Assembly (NCBI RefSeq): GCF_900113015.1
Contig: NZ_FONV01000010.1
Location: 124,001 to 188,000, forward strand
DNA length: 64,000 nt
Direction: 5' to 3'
DNA from: Actinoplanes philippinensis
GTDB lineage: Bacteria > Actinomycetota > Actinomycetes > Mycobacteriales > Micromonosporaceae
Under the pieces are notes generated by a model. The model was not told the DNA's origin, made no database searches, and worked only from the letters and a program-made list of their open reading frames with translations. Made by a program: the position numbers and the translations under genes. Positions 1 through 7,397 of this stretch are shown piece after piece; within the stretch, counting starts at the first letter, position 1; the number at the start of each line of letters is the position of its first letter.

Positions 1-549
1 CACGAGAGCGCATTTGGACCCCTTCGAGTCTGATGGACGACAATCATGCCGTTCGGCTGAGTGGGATTTATCAAGTGACTGCCGTCGATTGCCTCGAACG
101 TAATCAAGGGGAGCGACGAGTGTCTATGCCTTACTCCGAAGTAATCACACGGCGACCCACTCGACAGGGAGCGCACTCCAGCCATTTGCAAGATCCTGTA
201 TTTCACTTAACCCGGTCGGCCGGCCGAAATTCTTCCAGGATTGCCCGATTGAACCAAATATTCATCGTCATAGATGGGTAGCTTCATCCTGCGGGTCGAC
301 TCTCATCAGCCTTCGTCCCGATTCGACGGATAAGGCCTATCGTGCGCCCCGGAAGATGACCGGGCGTGAGGGCTCAGAAACGCGGAGTGCTCCACCGGGA
401 GCCCGGACGACACCTACTCACGGGTAACCCGCGCCGCCCGCGCCGACGCCTCCACGGCGCAAGTCGGCGACGAGGATTTCACGCTGGCGATCGAAAAAAG
501 TCGACATGTCCGGAAATCGCGCTCACACTCGGAACCGAGCCAGCGGGAG
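1..549. other. Leading non-coding stretch, no gene supported
   Basis: I see no convincing coding region here. Bases 1-350 are visibly less GC-rich than the rest of the window, and the open frames lack a ribosome site and actinomycete codon bias. It is probably intergenic DNA upstream of the small ORF at 556, possibly with promoter elements, but I cannot name a -10/-35 pair. Confidence 0.5.
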
Positions 550-555
550 GTGGAT

Positions 556-885
556 GTGAATCCGATCTACCAGCACAACGAAAGCGAACAGGACTCCTGG
601 GACCTCGCCGAGTCCCTGATGCAGCAGGCCCGCGCGATGATGCGCGAGGCCGAGGAGGCCCTCGACACCTGGCGGACCGGCAAGGAGATGAACCGGCTGC
701 GCTGCGCACGCCGCGGCATCAGCACCACCGATGCCGAAATCCGCTGGTCCGCCTCGTCCAATGCGAAGAACGCGCTGACCACGAACAACTTCAGCACCGG
801 CCTGGCGACGATGTACTACAACGCGGCGACCGCGAACTACGCGCGAGCCCTCTACCTCTTCGCCACCGACGAGACGGAGCGATAG
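556..885 (+). CDS. Small hypothetical protein, 109 aa
   Basis: A short, soluble, mostly helical protein that I do not recognise. It has an acidic Gln/Met/Glu-rich N-terminal helix and an Ala/Asn/Tyr-rich C-terminal part ending ATDETER. I prefer the GTG at 556 because the purine-rich GGGAGG at 545-550 sits five bases before it; an in-frame GTG at 550 overlaps that site. No signal peptide or membrane segment is seen. Third-position GC is high, supporting coding. The stop codon falls inside the first unit of the tandem repeat that follows, so the repeat may have grown into the 3-prime end of the gene. Function unknown. Confidence 0.6.
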   Translation: MNPIYQHNESEQDSWDLAESLMQQARAMMREAEEALDTWRTGKEMNRLRCARRGISTTDAEIRWSASSNAKNALTTNNFSTGLATMYYNAATANYARALYLFATDETER

Positions 886-1028
886 CGCAACGAGCGGAGC
901 GATAGCGCAACGGACGAGGCGGTGGCGCGCCGGGCGGAGCGATAGCCCACGGACGAAGCGGTGGCGCGACGGACGGAGCGGTAGCCCACGGACGAAGCGG
1001 TCGCGCGCCGGACGGAGCGGTAGCGCGG
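870..1028. repeat. Degenerate ~19-20 bp GC-rich tandem repeat
   Basis: About eight imperfect units resembling GGACGRAGCGGTRGCGCGCC run head to tail between two convergent small genes (stop at 885 on plus, stop at 1030 on minus). Units alternate between forms with GGAGCGGTAGC and GAAGCGGTGGC cores. No spacers, so not a CRISPR. Confidence 0.7.
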
Positions 1029-1029
1029 C

Positions 1030-1209
1030 CTAGCCCTCGGGCGCCTCGTCGGGCTGGTCCTGGGTGGTGGCCGGAGGCCGGGGCGGGTCGGCCTGGGCGG
1101 GCGCCGCGGGAACGGCGAGGGCCAGCCCGAGGACGGCGCCGGCGCCGATCAGGCGCAGACCGGCGAGCGAGACGGCGAGAGGGATCGGGCGGCGTTCGGA
1201 CTTCTCCAT
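1030..1209 (-). CDS. Small membrane or exported peptide, 59 aa
   Basis: A 59-residue product starting MEKSERRPIPLAV, with a positive N-terminus, one hydrophobic stretch (about residues 20-38, rich in Leu/Ala/Val/Gly) and an Ala-x-Ala-like sequence before a Pro/Asp-rich tail. This fits a secreted peptide or single-pass membrane protein. The start is supported by an AGGAG seven bases upstream on the minus strand. It diverges from the CYTH-CHAD gene at 1300, so the 90-bp gap must hold both promoters. A much longer frame covers it but runs antisense through the CHAD gene and is rejected. Function unknown. Confidence 0.6.
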   Translation of the reverse strand: MEKSERRPIPLAVSLAGLRLIGAGAVLGLALAVPAAPAQADPPRPPATTQDQPDEAPEG

Positions 1210-1299
1210 GCAGCACTCCTTACTGGCCGGGCCACCACGATGCCAGGCGAACCTGAGACATGGCTGTGCACGGGCCTTCGGGCCAGGCACCATGGACGG

Positions 1300-2718
1300 G
1301 TGGAGATCGCCACCGAGACCGAGCGCAAATACGACGTCCCCGAGACGTTCGAACTTCCTGACCTGGTCGGTGTCGGCGGGATCGCCGGCGTCGACGGCGC
1401 CGAGACCCATGATCTCGACGCCACGTACTTCGACACCGAGGACCTCCGGTTGATGAGAAATCGCCGGACACTTCGCCGGCGCAGCGGCGGCAACGACGCG
1501 GGCTGGCATCTGAAGACGCCGGGGGACGGCTCCGGCCGTACCGAGCATCGGTTGCAGGGATCCGGCACCGAGGTGCCGGGTGAGCTGACCGCGCTGGTCC
1601 GGTCGATCGTGCGGCGCAGCCCGCTGGGGCCGGTGGCCCGGCTGCGCACGCACCGGGTGGAGACGCCGCTGCGGGATGCCGGCGGCCGGACTCTCGCGCT
1701 GGTCGCGCAGGACCGGGTGACCGCCGAGTCGGACGGCGCGGAGACGGTCTGGCAGGAGGTCGAGGTGGAGCTGGTCGACGGCGACGCCGCGGTCCTCGAC
1801 GAGGTCGAGCGGCGGCTCTTCGACGCCGGGGCGCGCCCGGCGGAGGGCCCGTCGAAGGTGGCGCGGGCGCTGGCCGCGCGGCTGGCCGCCACCAAGAGCA
1901 AGAAGATCAAAGAAACCACGAACCCGGTCATTCTGTACGCCCGTGAGCAGCGCGACGCCATCCTGGGCCACGACCCGGCGGCCCGTCGTGGCGAGCCCCG
2001 CGCGGTGCACCAGATGCGTGTCGCGACCCGTCGTCTGCGCAGCACCCTGAAGACGTACAAGAAGGCGTTCGACGAGCAGGAGCTGCGGGACGAGCTGCGC
2101 TGGCTGGCCGGTGTGCTGGGCGCGGTGCGTGACCCGCAGGTGCTGGAGGAGAAACTGCTGGGCCTGGTCGAGGAGGCCGGCCCGGAGTTCGCGCACACGG
2201 CGCAGCGGGTGCGCGACCATCTGGAGCACCGGATCGGGACCGGCCGGGCCGAACTGGCCGAGGCGCTGGAGTCGGATCGCTACCTGGACCTGCTGGACCG
2301 CATCGACGAGCTGGTGGACCGCGGTTCGCTGAAGACTCCGGACCCGGTGCGGCGGGCCGGCAAGGTGCTGGCGAAGGCGGACGCGAAGCTGGACGCGGCG
2401 CTGGCGTCCGGTGTGGAGGAGGAGATCCACGAGTCGCGGAAGGGCTTCAAGCAGGCGAGGTACGCCGTCGAGCTGATCGCGCCGAGCAGCGACAAACCGG
2501 CGAAACGGCTGGTCAAGGCGCTGACGGACCTGCAGGACGGGCTGGGCGACTACCAGGATTCGAACATCGCCCGGGGTGTGCTGCGCGAGCTGGGCCCGGA
2601 CAGTTTCCACTTCGGGGTGCTCTACGGCCGGCAGGAGCAGGTCGGCCGGGAGGCGCTGGCCGGGGTTCCGGCTCTGGCCAGGGCGGCGCGCCGGCGAAAA
2701 GTTAGGCGAGTGTTCTGA
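1300..2718 (+). CDS. CYTH and CHAD domain protein (polyphosphate-associated)
   Basis: 472 aa. Residues 1 to about 190 form a CYTH (triphosphate tunnel) domain opening with ETERKYDV, the ExExK-type signature that binds metal-triphosphate. Residues about 210-465 form a helical CHAD domain with HQMRVATRRLRS, GAVRDPQV and HESRKGFKQARY, the conserved His/Arg/Lys-rich helices known to bind polyphosphate. The GTG at 1300 places the CYTH motif at the N-terminus as usual; an in-frame ATG at 1240 would add 20 atypical residues. The PPK2 gene follows 45 bp downstream on the same strand, so the pair probably works on polyphosphate. Substrate (tripolyphosphate or polyphosphate end) not determinable here. 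Confidence 0.9.
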   Translation: MEIATETERKYDVPETFELPDLVGVGGIAGVDGAETHDLDATYFDTEDLRLMRNRRTLRRRSGGNDAGWHLKTPGDGSGRTEHRLQGSGTEVPGELTALVRSIVRRSPLGPVARLRTHRVETPLRDAGGRTLALVAQDRVTAESDGAETVWQEVEVELVDGDAAVLDEVERRLFDAGARPAEGPSKVARALAARLAATKSKKIKETTNPVILYAREQRDAILGHDPAARRGEPRAVHQMRVATRRLRSTLKTYKKAFDEQELRDELRWLAGVLGAVRDPQVLEEKLLGLVEEAGPEFAHTAQRVRDHLEHRIGTGRAELAEALESDRYLDLLDRIDELVDRGSLKTPDPVRRAGKVLAKADAKLDAALASGVEEEIHESRKGFKQARYAVELIAPSSDKPAKRLVKALTDLQDGLGDYQDSNIARGVLRELGPDSFHFGVLYGRQEQVGREALAGVPALARAARRRKVRRVF

Positions 2719-2763
2719 TCAAGCCGGTTGTGGTCTTGGTCTTCGCGGGTATGAATCGTTGTC

Positions 2764-3705
2764 ATGCAATCCGAGTTCGACCAGGCGACCACCAACCCCT
2801 ATGACGGGCCGATCGCCGAGCTGTCCGGCTATCGGGTCGTCGACGACGAGGACGACGACCCCCGTCTGATCGATGCCGACGGCCGGCCGGTGGACACGTG
2901 GCGGGAGGACTACCCGTACGACGAGCGGCTGCCCCGCCCGGAGTACGACCACGACAAGCGCCTGCTGCAGATCGAGCTGCTGAAGCTGCAGAACTGGTGC
3001 AAGGACACCGGCGAGCGGCTCCTGATCCTCTTCGAGGGGCGGGACGCGGCCGGCAAGGGCGGCACGATCAAGCGGTTCATGGAGCATCTGAACCCGCGGG
3101 GCGCCCGGGTCGTCGCGCTGGAGAAGCCGAACCAGCGCGAGAGCACCCAGTGGTATTACCAGCGGTACATCAAGCACCTGCCGGCCGCCGGGGAGATCGT
3201 GCTCTTCGACCGGTCCTGGTACAACAGGGCCGGCGTGGAGCGGGTGATGGGCTTCTGCGACCGCAAGGAGTATCTGGAGTTCCTCCGCCAGACCCCGGAG
3301 CTGGAGCGGATGCTGGTCCGCTCGGGCATCAGGCTGGTCAAGTTCTGGTTCTCGGTGACGCAGGGCGAGCAGCGGACCCGGTTCGCGATCCGCCAGGTCG
3401 ACCCGGTCCGGCAGTGGAAGCTCTCGCCGATGGACCTGAAGTCGCTGGACAAGTGGGACGACTACACCGAGGCCAAGGAGGCGATGTTCTTCTACACCGA
3501 CACCGCGGACGCCCCGTGGACGGTGGTGAAGAGCAACGACAAGAAGCGGGCCCGGCTGAACGCGATGCGGCACGTGCTGAACAAGTTCAACTACACCGGC
3601 AAGGACCTGGAGATCGTCGGCGTCCCGGACCCGGAGATCGTCGGCCCGGCCTCGCTGTTCGTCGAGAGCACCAACGACTCCCCGCTGGTATTCCCGCGTC
3701 TGTAG
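2764..3705 (+). CDS. ppk2: Polyphosphate kinase 2 (PPK2 family)
   Basis: 313 aa, typical for a single-domain PPK2. The enzyme transfers phosphate between polyphosphate and nucleotides in the cytoplasm, usually favouring nucleotide phosphorylation. Walker A is GRDAAGKGGTIKR (about residues 92-104), the lid region carries NQRESTQWYYQRY, and Walker B is FDRSWYNRAGVERVMGF. The single domain and acidic N-terminal extension (VVDDEDDDP) fit class I, which acts on nucleoside diphosphates; this class call is an inference. It lies 45 bp after the CYTH-CHAD gene, probably in one transcript. The gene is followed by a structured RNA candidate rather than a simple terminator. Confidence 0.92.
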   Translation: MQSEFDQATTNPYDGPIAELSGYRVVDDEDDDPRLIDADGRPVDTWREDYPYDERLPRPEYDHDKRLLQIELLKLQNWCKDTGERLLILFEGRDAAGKGGTIKRFMEHLNPRGARVVALEKPNQRESTQWYYQRYIKHLPAAGEIVLFDRSWYNRAGVERVMGFCDRKEYLEFLRQTPELERMLVRSGIRLVKFWFSVTQGEQRTRFAIRQVDPVRQWKLSPMDLKSLDKWDDYTEAKEAMFFYTDTADAPWTVVKSNDKKRARLNAMRHVLNKFNYTGKDLEIVGVPDPEIVGPASLFVESTNDSPLVFPRL

Positions 3706-3749
3706 TGATTCAAATTCGTTGGCACTCCCTCCGCGGGCTGGATAACGTG

Positions 3750-3972
3750 GCCGTACACGTGAAGGGAGGTGGTCCGAAGTTGTATAGCAACGGGACTCGT
3801 GAGGTGGCTGTCCGCTAGCCGCTGTCCTTGACAGCTTCGTAGTTCGAGAAGTACGTCGAGACCGTGTGGCAGCGGTGCGGCGAATATCAGACAGCCACCC
3901 GACCCCTGGGGATCCGGCCTTGTCCGACCGGACCTCGCTCGTCCGCGAGTGAGGAAGTCCCCAGGGGTCGCT
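3750..3972 (+). ncRNA. Strongly structured intergenic RNA candidate
   Basis: Between ppk2 and rnz several perfect helices nest: GTTG/CAAC at 3779-3782/3788-3791; a 10-bp stem 3803-3812/3890-3899 (GGTGGCTGTC/GACAGCCACC); inside it a hairpin 3821-3826/3830-3835 (GCTGTC/GACAGC) whose arms could also pair with the outer arms; then a 13-bp stem 3900-3912/3958-3970 enclosing hairpins at 3913-3917/3928-3932 and 3933-3941/3946-3954. Six helices in ~210 nt exceed what a terminator needs. Size and architecture recall large actinobacterial RNAs such as the raiA motif, but I cannot confirm a class. A small frame through it ending SNGTREVAVR is probably a by-product of the RNA. It could be a free RNA or the leader of rnz. 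Strand is inferred from the flanking genes. Confidence 0.6.
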
Positions 3973-3991
3973 TCATATCCGGGGGGATTCC

Positions 3992-4888
3992 GTGACGCGC
4001 GAGCTGGTGGTGCTCGGCACCGCGAGCCAGGTGCCGACCCGGCACCGCAACCACAACGGCTACCTGTTGCGCTGGGACGACGAGGTGATCCTCTTCGACC
4101 CGGGCGAGGGCACCCAGCGCCAGCTGCTGATGGCCGGCCTCCCGGTGACCCCGATCACGCGGATCTGCATCACCCATTTCCACGGCGACCACAGCCTCGG
4201 CCTGCCCGGCATCCTTCAGCGCATCTCGCTCGACAAGGTCCCGCATCCGGTCGCGGTCCACTACCCGGCCGGCGGGCAGGAGTTCTACGACCGCCTGCGG
4301 CACGCCACCAGCTACTGGGACAACGCGGAGATCGTGCCCGGCCCGGTCGGCGCCGGATTCGCGGTGGAGACGTCCGCGGGGCGCCTCACGGCTCTGCCGC
4401 TGCGGCACCCCATCGAGACGTACGGGTACCGCCTGACCGAACCCGACTCGAGACGGATCGTGCCCGCCCTGCTGGCCGAGCACGGCATCAGCGGCCCGGC
4501 CGTCGGTCAGTTGCAGCGCACCGGCCGGCTCGGCGACGTCACCCTCGATCAGGTGAGCGTGCCCCGTCCCGGCCAGAGTTTCGCCTTCGTGATGGACACC
4601 GGCCTGTGCGACAGCGTGTTCGAGCTGGCGCAGGGGGTGGACATGCTGGTGATCGAGTCGACGTTCCTCTCCGAGGATGCGGAGCTGGCGGCCCAGGTCG
4701 GACATCTCACGGCCGGTCAGGCCGCTGCGGTGGCGCGCCGGTGTGGCGTACGCACCCTGGTCCTGACGCACTTCTCGCAGCGCTATCCGGAACCGGACCG
4801 TTTCCTGGAGGAGGCCCGCCGGGAGTTCGACGGCCCGGTGGTGATCGCCGAGGACCTGGCCCGGGTGAAGGTGCCCTCCCGATCGTGA
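3992..4888 (+). CDS. rnz: Ribonuclease Z (tRNA 3-prime endonuclease family)
   Basis: 298 aa metallo-beta-lactamase fold protein that cuts the 3-prime trailer from tRNA precursors in the cytoplasm. The zinc motif FHGDHSLGLPG is at residues about 64-74, with downstream metal ligands in MDTGLCDS and in LTHFSQRY. The N-terminus VVLGTASQVPTRHRNHNGY is typical of RNase Z and sets the GTG start at 3992, which has GGGGGGA upstream at 3981-3987. The start is about 20 bp past the strong hairpin at 3900-3970, so that RNA could influence expression. Related MBL nucleases are possible, but length and motifs favour RNase Z. Confidence 0.88.
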   Translation: MTRELVVLGTASQVPTRHRNHNGYLLRWDDEVILFDPGEGTQRQLLMAGLPVTPITRICITHFHGDHSLGLPGILQRISLDKVPHPVAVHYPAGGQEFYDRLRHATSYWDNAEIVPGPVGAGFAVETSAGRLTALPLRHPIETYGYRLTEPDSRRIVPALLAEHGISGPAVGQLQRTGRLGDVTLDQVSVPRPGQSFAFVMDTGLCDSVFELAQGVDMLVIESTFLSEDAELAAQVGHLTAGQAAAVARRCGVRTLVLTHFSQRYPEPDRFLEEARREFDGPVVIAEDLARVKVPSRS

Positions 4889-4937
4889 GCGCCACACCGG
4901 GCGCCGCCCCGTGGTGGCGGGCTGGTTCGCTGGGGGC

Positions 4938-5441
4938 ATGACCGTTCTGTTGCGCCCTGTCGAGGATGCCGATCTGATCGCGGTCGGCGCGCTGCATCAC
5001 CGTTCGCGTGCCGCCGCCTACGCCGATCTGCTGCCGCCGGAGACGTTCGCCGCCCGCGGGCCGGAGGCGTTGAGCGCCTGGTGGGTGGAGCGTTGGAAGT
5101 GGGAGCGGGAGACGCACCGGATGACGGTCGCGGAGGTCGGCGGTGAGCTGGCCGGTTTCACCTATGTGGGTCCGAGCGAGACGGAGGGCGCCGCCGAGCT
5201 GTACGCGATCCATCTGGAGCCGCACCGGGTGGGCTCGGGCATCGGCCGGCAGCTGATGATCAACGCGCTGGGTCAGCTGGCCGGGTTCGGCGCGGAGCGG
5301 GCGGTGCTGTGGGTGCTGGCGGACAACCCGGTGGCACGGCGGTTCTACGAGCGGGGCGGCTGGACGCCGGACGGCGCGACCAGGGTCGCGCCGGTCAACG
5401 ATCATCCGATGCGGCAGCTGCGGTACTCACACCCGCTGTAG
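4938..5441 (+). CDS. GNAT family N-acetyltransferase
   Basis: 167 aa. Starts MTVLLRPVEDADL and carries the acetyl-CoA loop EPHRVGSGIGRQLM (motif A, Q/R-x-x-G-x-G) followed by VLADNPVARRFYERGGW, the usual GNAT C-terminal region. ATG 4938 is preferred because GGGGG lies just before it and the GNAT fold begins there; an upstream start at 4911 would overlap poor sequence. It follows rnz by 49 bp. Substrate cannot be predicted. Confidence 0.85.
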   Translation: MTVLLRPVEDADLIAVGALHHRSRAAAYADLLPPETFAARGPEALSAWWVERWKWERETHRMTVAEVGGELAGFTYVGPSETEGAAELYAIHLEPHRVGSGIGRQLMINALGQLAGFGAERAVLWVLADNPVARRFYERGGWTPDGATRVAPVNDHPMRQLRYSHPL

Positions 5442-5459
5442 CGCACGGGGTTGCTGGTT

Positions 5460-5517
5460 GGGCGGGAACACGCGACCGAGTGAATGCGGGGGAACCTGTA
5501 GTCGCGTGCTCCCGCCC
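5460..5517. terminator. Large-loop inverted repeat downstream of the GNAT gene
   Basis: A 17-bp arm at 5460-5476 (GGGCGGGAACACGCGAC) pairs with 5501-5517 with one G-T wobble, enclosing a 24-nt loop. It begins 18 bp after the stop codon. It could end transcription, though the long loop and missing T-run are atypical. The following 5518-5729 holds nothing I can support. Confidence 0.5.
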
Positions 5518-5729
5518 ACCGCCCCGCCCGAACCGGATGCGCCTGGCCGGAGGCGCTCGATCAGCGGAGGCGTGCCGATCTGGGATCCAGTTCAAGAGCG
5601 GGTCTGGGCGCGGGATACCGGCGCGCTGGCGGGGCGCTCCGGTGTCACCGCTGGTAGACGTCGGCCGGGCCGGGAAGCCGTACTTGCCGGGGGACGGTCA
5701 AGCGTGTCGGCGACGTCGTGGTCCTGGGG

Positions 5730-6059
5730 TCAGGCCTGATACCTCCGGTGGTCGTGGTTGCGGTGGTGCGAGCCGGCAGCGGAGTACCGGCTGCCGATCT
5801 CGTCCAGCCCGGCCCGTCTGCCGGGCAGGGCACGCATGCTGTTCAGGTCGTGCCGCAGCGTCCACGCGTCACGCCACGGACGCCGGGCCACGGCGTCGGC
5901 GCGCTCGGCGAGCGTCCGGGCCGAGCACGGCCAGCGCCATCCACACCAGACGCAGTTGCCGTTCCGGGCTGCCACGTGCCGCCCGAGCATGTTCTGCGCG
6001 TCCCGCCACAGCAGGCGGTCCACGATGTCGGCGGGCGCCGCCTCGTCGACGTCGACCAT
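5730..6059 (-). CDS. Hypothetical protein with Cys/Trp cluster, 109 aa
   Basis: The centre reads NGNCVWCGWRWPCSARTLAERA, giving C-x2-C-x5-C, a pattern that could bind a metal and recurs in short actinomycete proteins of unknown role. No signal or membrane segment is seen; the C-terminus is His/Arg-rich. The start is supported by AGGGGTAGGG just upstream on the minus strand. It diverges from the gene at 6239 across a 179-bp gap that must hold both promoters. Function unknown. Confidence 0.6.
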   Translation of the reverse strand: MVDVDEAAPADIVDRLLWRDAQNMLGRHVAARNGNCVWCGWRWPCSARTLAERADAVARRPWRDAWTLRHDLNSMRALPGRRAGLDEIGSRYSAAGSHHRNHDHRRYQA

Positions 6060-6238
6060 CCCCTACCCCTTCGTCCGGGAGTGGCTCATAGCTCCGTCAC
6101 GACACATACAACAGCAGCGGCCCACCAGGCGGTCGGACTGTCTGTGCGATTGCCGCGACTATCCGTGACGGTCCATGAGTCAGGTTGTCTCCCGGCGCTG
6201 GCCGGATGCCGCCGATCCGGGGTTGGTAGCGTTCTTCC

Positions 6239-7258
6239 GTGCTCTTCAAGAAGCGCCGCAAGGCGGGTCCGGAGGACGCGATCACAGCGTTCTGGACATG
6301 GTGGGCGGGCGCGCGACCACGCGCCGAGAGGATGATCGGCGGCGGGTCCGACGACACGTTCATCGAGGAGACAGCCGGTCTCATCGCGGCGATCCATCCG
6401 GATCTGCACTGGGAGTTCGCCGCCGGGCGGACGTCGCGGCACCTGCTCGTGGTCAGCAGCGGCGGATCGCCGGAGCTGCGTTCCCTCGCCGAGCGGTGGC
6501 GCCGGGCCGGGCCGCCGCCGGACGAGACGTTCGGCTACGCGGCGGCACGCCAGGGCCGGCCGGACGCTCTGGAGGGCGCCCGGCTGGCGCTCGACGGGCA
6601 TCAACTCGATCTGGACGATCTCCGGTTCCGGGCGGAACACGACGAGGAGCGCGACTGCCTGGATGTCGAGGTGTGGCATCCGGACTTCGCGCGGCTGCCG
6701 GAGGAGCCACGCGGGCAGATCGCCTACCTGTCCCTCGACTGGCTGCTCGGCGAGGACACCGTGGAGATCTGGGTCGGCGGGATCGAGGCGGTCACCACCG
6801 CCGGTCCCGGCCTCACCGGCCCGGAGCTGGCCGCGCTGGTCGCCGACATGCTGCCGGCCGACGGTCAGCCACGCTGGCGGAACATGTCCGGCCGGCGCGC
6901 CGGGAAACCGATCATCGCGATGGCCCAGACCCGGCTCCGGCCGGCCCGGTGGCCCGGGCACGACCTGCACATCCGGATGGACGTGCCGTACACGGCCCGG
7001 GACGAGAACGGCTTTCCGCAGCGCGAGGCGCTGGCGGCGCTGCACGCCTTCGAGAACCATGTGGCCGAGCACGCCGACGGCATGGTGGTGGTCGCCCACG
7101 AGACCACCGACGGGGTACGGACCACGCACCTCTACGCCGACAGCCCGGTCGCGGCCGAGGTCCTGAAGCCGCTGATCGCAGGCTGGCAGGACGGGCGTGT
7201 CCAGCTGACCGTCACGCCCGACCCCCGCTGGGAGCAGGTCGAACACCTGGCGGCTTGA
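6239..7258 (+). CDS. DUF695-like hypothetical protein, 339 aa
   Basis: Soluble acidic protein. The N-terminal third (about 1-150) includes FWTWWAGARPRAERMIGGG and HWEFAAGRTSRHLLVVSSGG, resembling the DUF695-type domain by memory. The rest includes YLSLDWLLGEDTVEIWVGGI and a C-terminal alpha/beta region ending QVEHLAA. No catalytic motif is evident. GTG 6239 lacks a clear ribosome site, so the message may be leaderless. It converges on the cystathionine beta-synthase gene with a long inverted repeat between. The family call is tentative; coding status is strong. Confidence 0.7.
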   Translation: MLFKKRRKAGPEDAITAFWTWWAGARPRAERMIGGGSDDTFIEETAGLIAAIHPDLHWEFAAGRTSRHLLVVSSGGSPELRSLAERWRRAGPPPDETFGYAAARQGRPDALEGARLALDGHQLDLDDLRFRAEHDEERDCLDVEVWHPDFARLPEEPRGQIAYLSLDWLLGEDTVEIWVGGIEAVTTAGPGLTGPELAALVADMLPADGQPRWRNMSGRRAGKPIIAMAQTRLRPARWPGHDLHIRMDVPYTARDENGFPQREALAALHAFENHVAEHADGMVVVAHETTDGVRTTHLYADSPVAAEVLKPLIAGWQDGRVQLTVTPDPRWEQVEHLAA

Positions 7259-7277
7259 GTGGAGACGGTACGACCAG

Positions 7278-7375
7278 CGAAATGCCGCCGGTGATGAGGC
7301 CGGTGACTTCGACGCCCGCGGGGTTTGCGGGTGACGGAAAATCACCTGCCTCATCACCGGTTACCAGGCATTTCG
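7278..7375. terminator. Long imperfect inverted repeat between convergent genes
   Basis: CGAAATGCC at 7278-7286 pairs with GGCATTTCG at 7367-7375, and CGGTGATGAGG at 7289-7299 pairs with CCTCATCACCG at 7349-7359; an inner GGTGA/TCACC pair is at 7330-7334/7342-7346. The near-symmetric 98-bp structure between convergent stops (7258 and 7398) probably ends transcription from both sides. Confidence 0.6.
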
Positions 7376-7397
7376 CCGCGGAGCGGAGCAGAGCCGG

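Noticed and set aside
1030..2610. 526-aa minus-strand frame
   Set aside because: Only its last 59 residues look real (start at 1209 with a ribosome site); the rest is antisense to the CYTH-CHAD gene.
3750..3972. tmRNA, RNase P RNA or 6C RNA
   Set aside because: No tmRNA tag/TPsi-arm, no RNase P P4 core and no C-rich 6C loops seen.
5458..5739. Possible genes in 5442-5729
   Set aside because: Only Arg/Gly/Ala-rich frames on both strands, no ribosome site; treated as non-coding.
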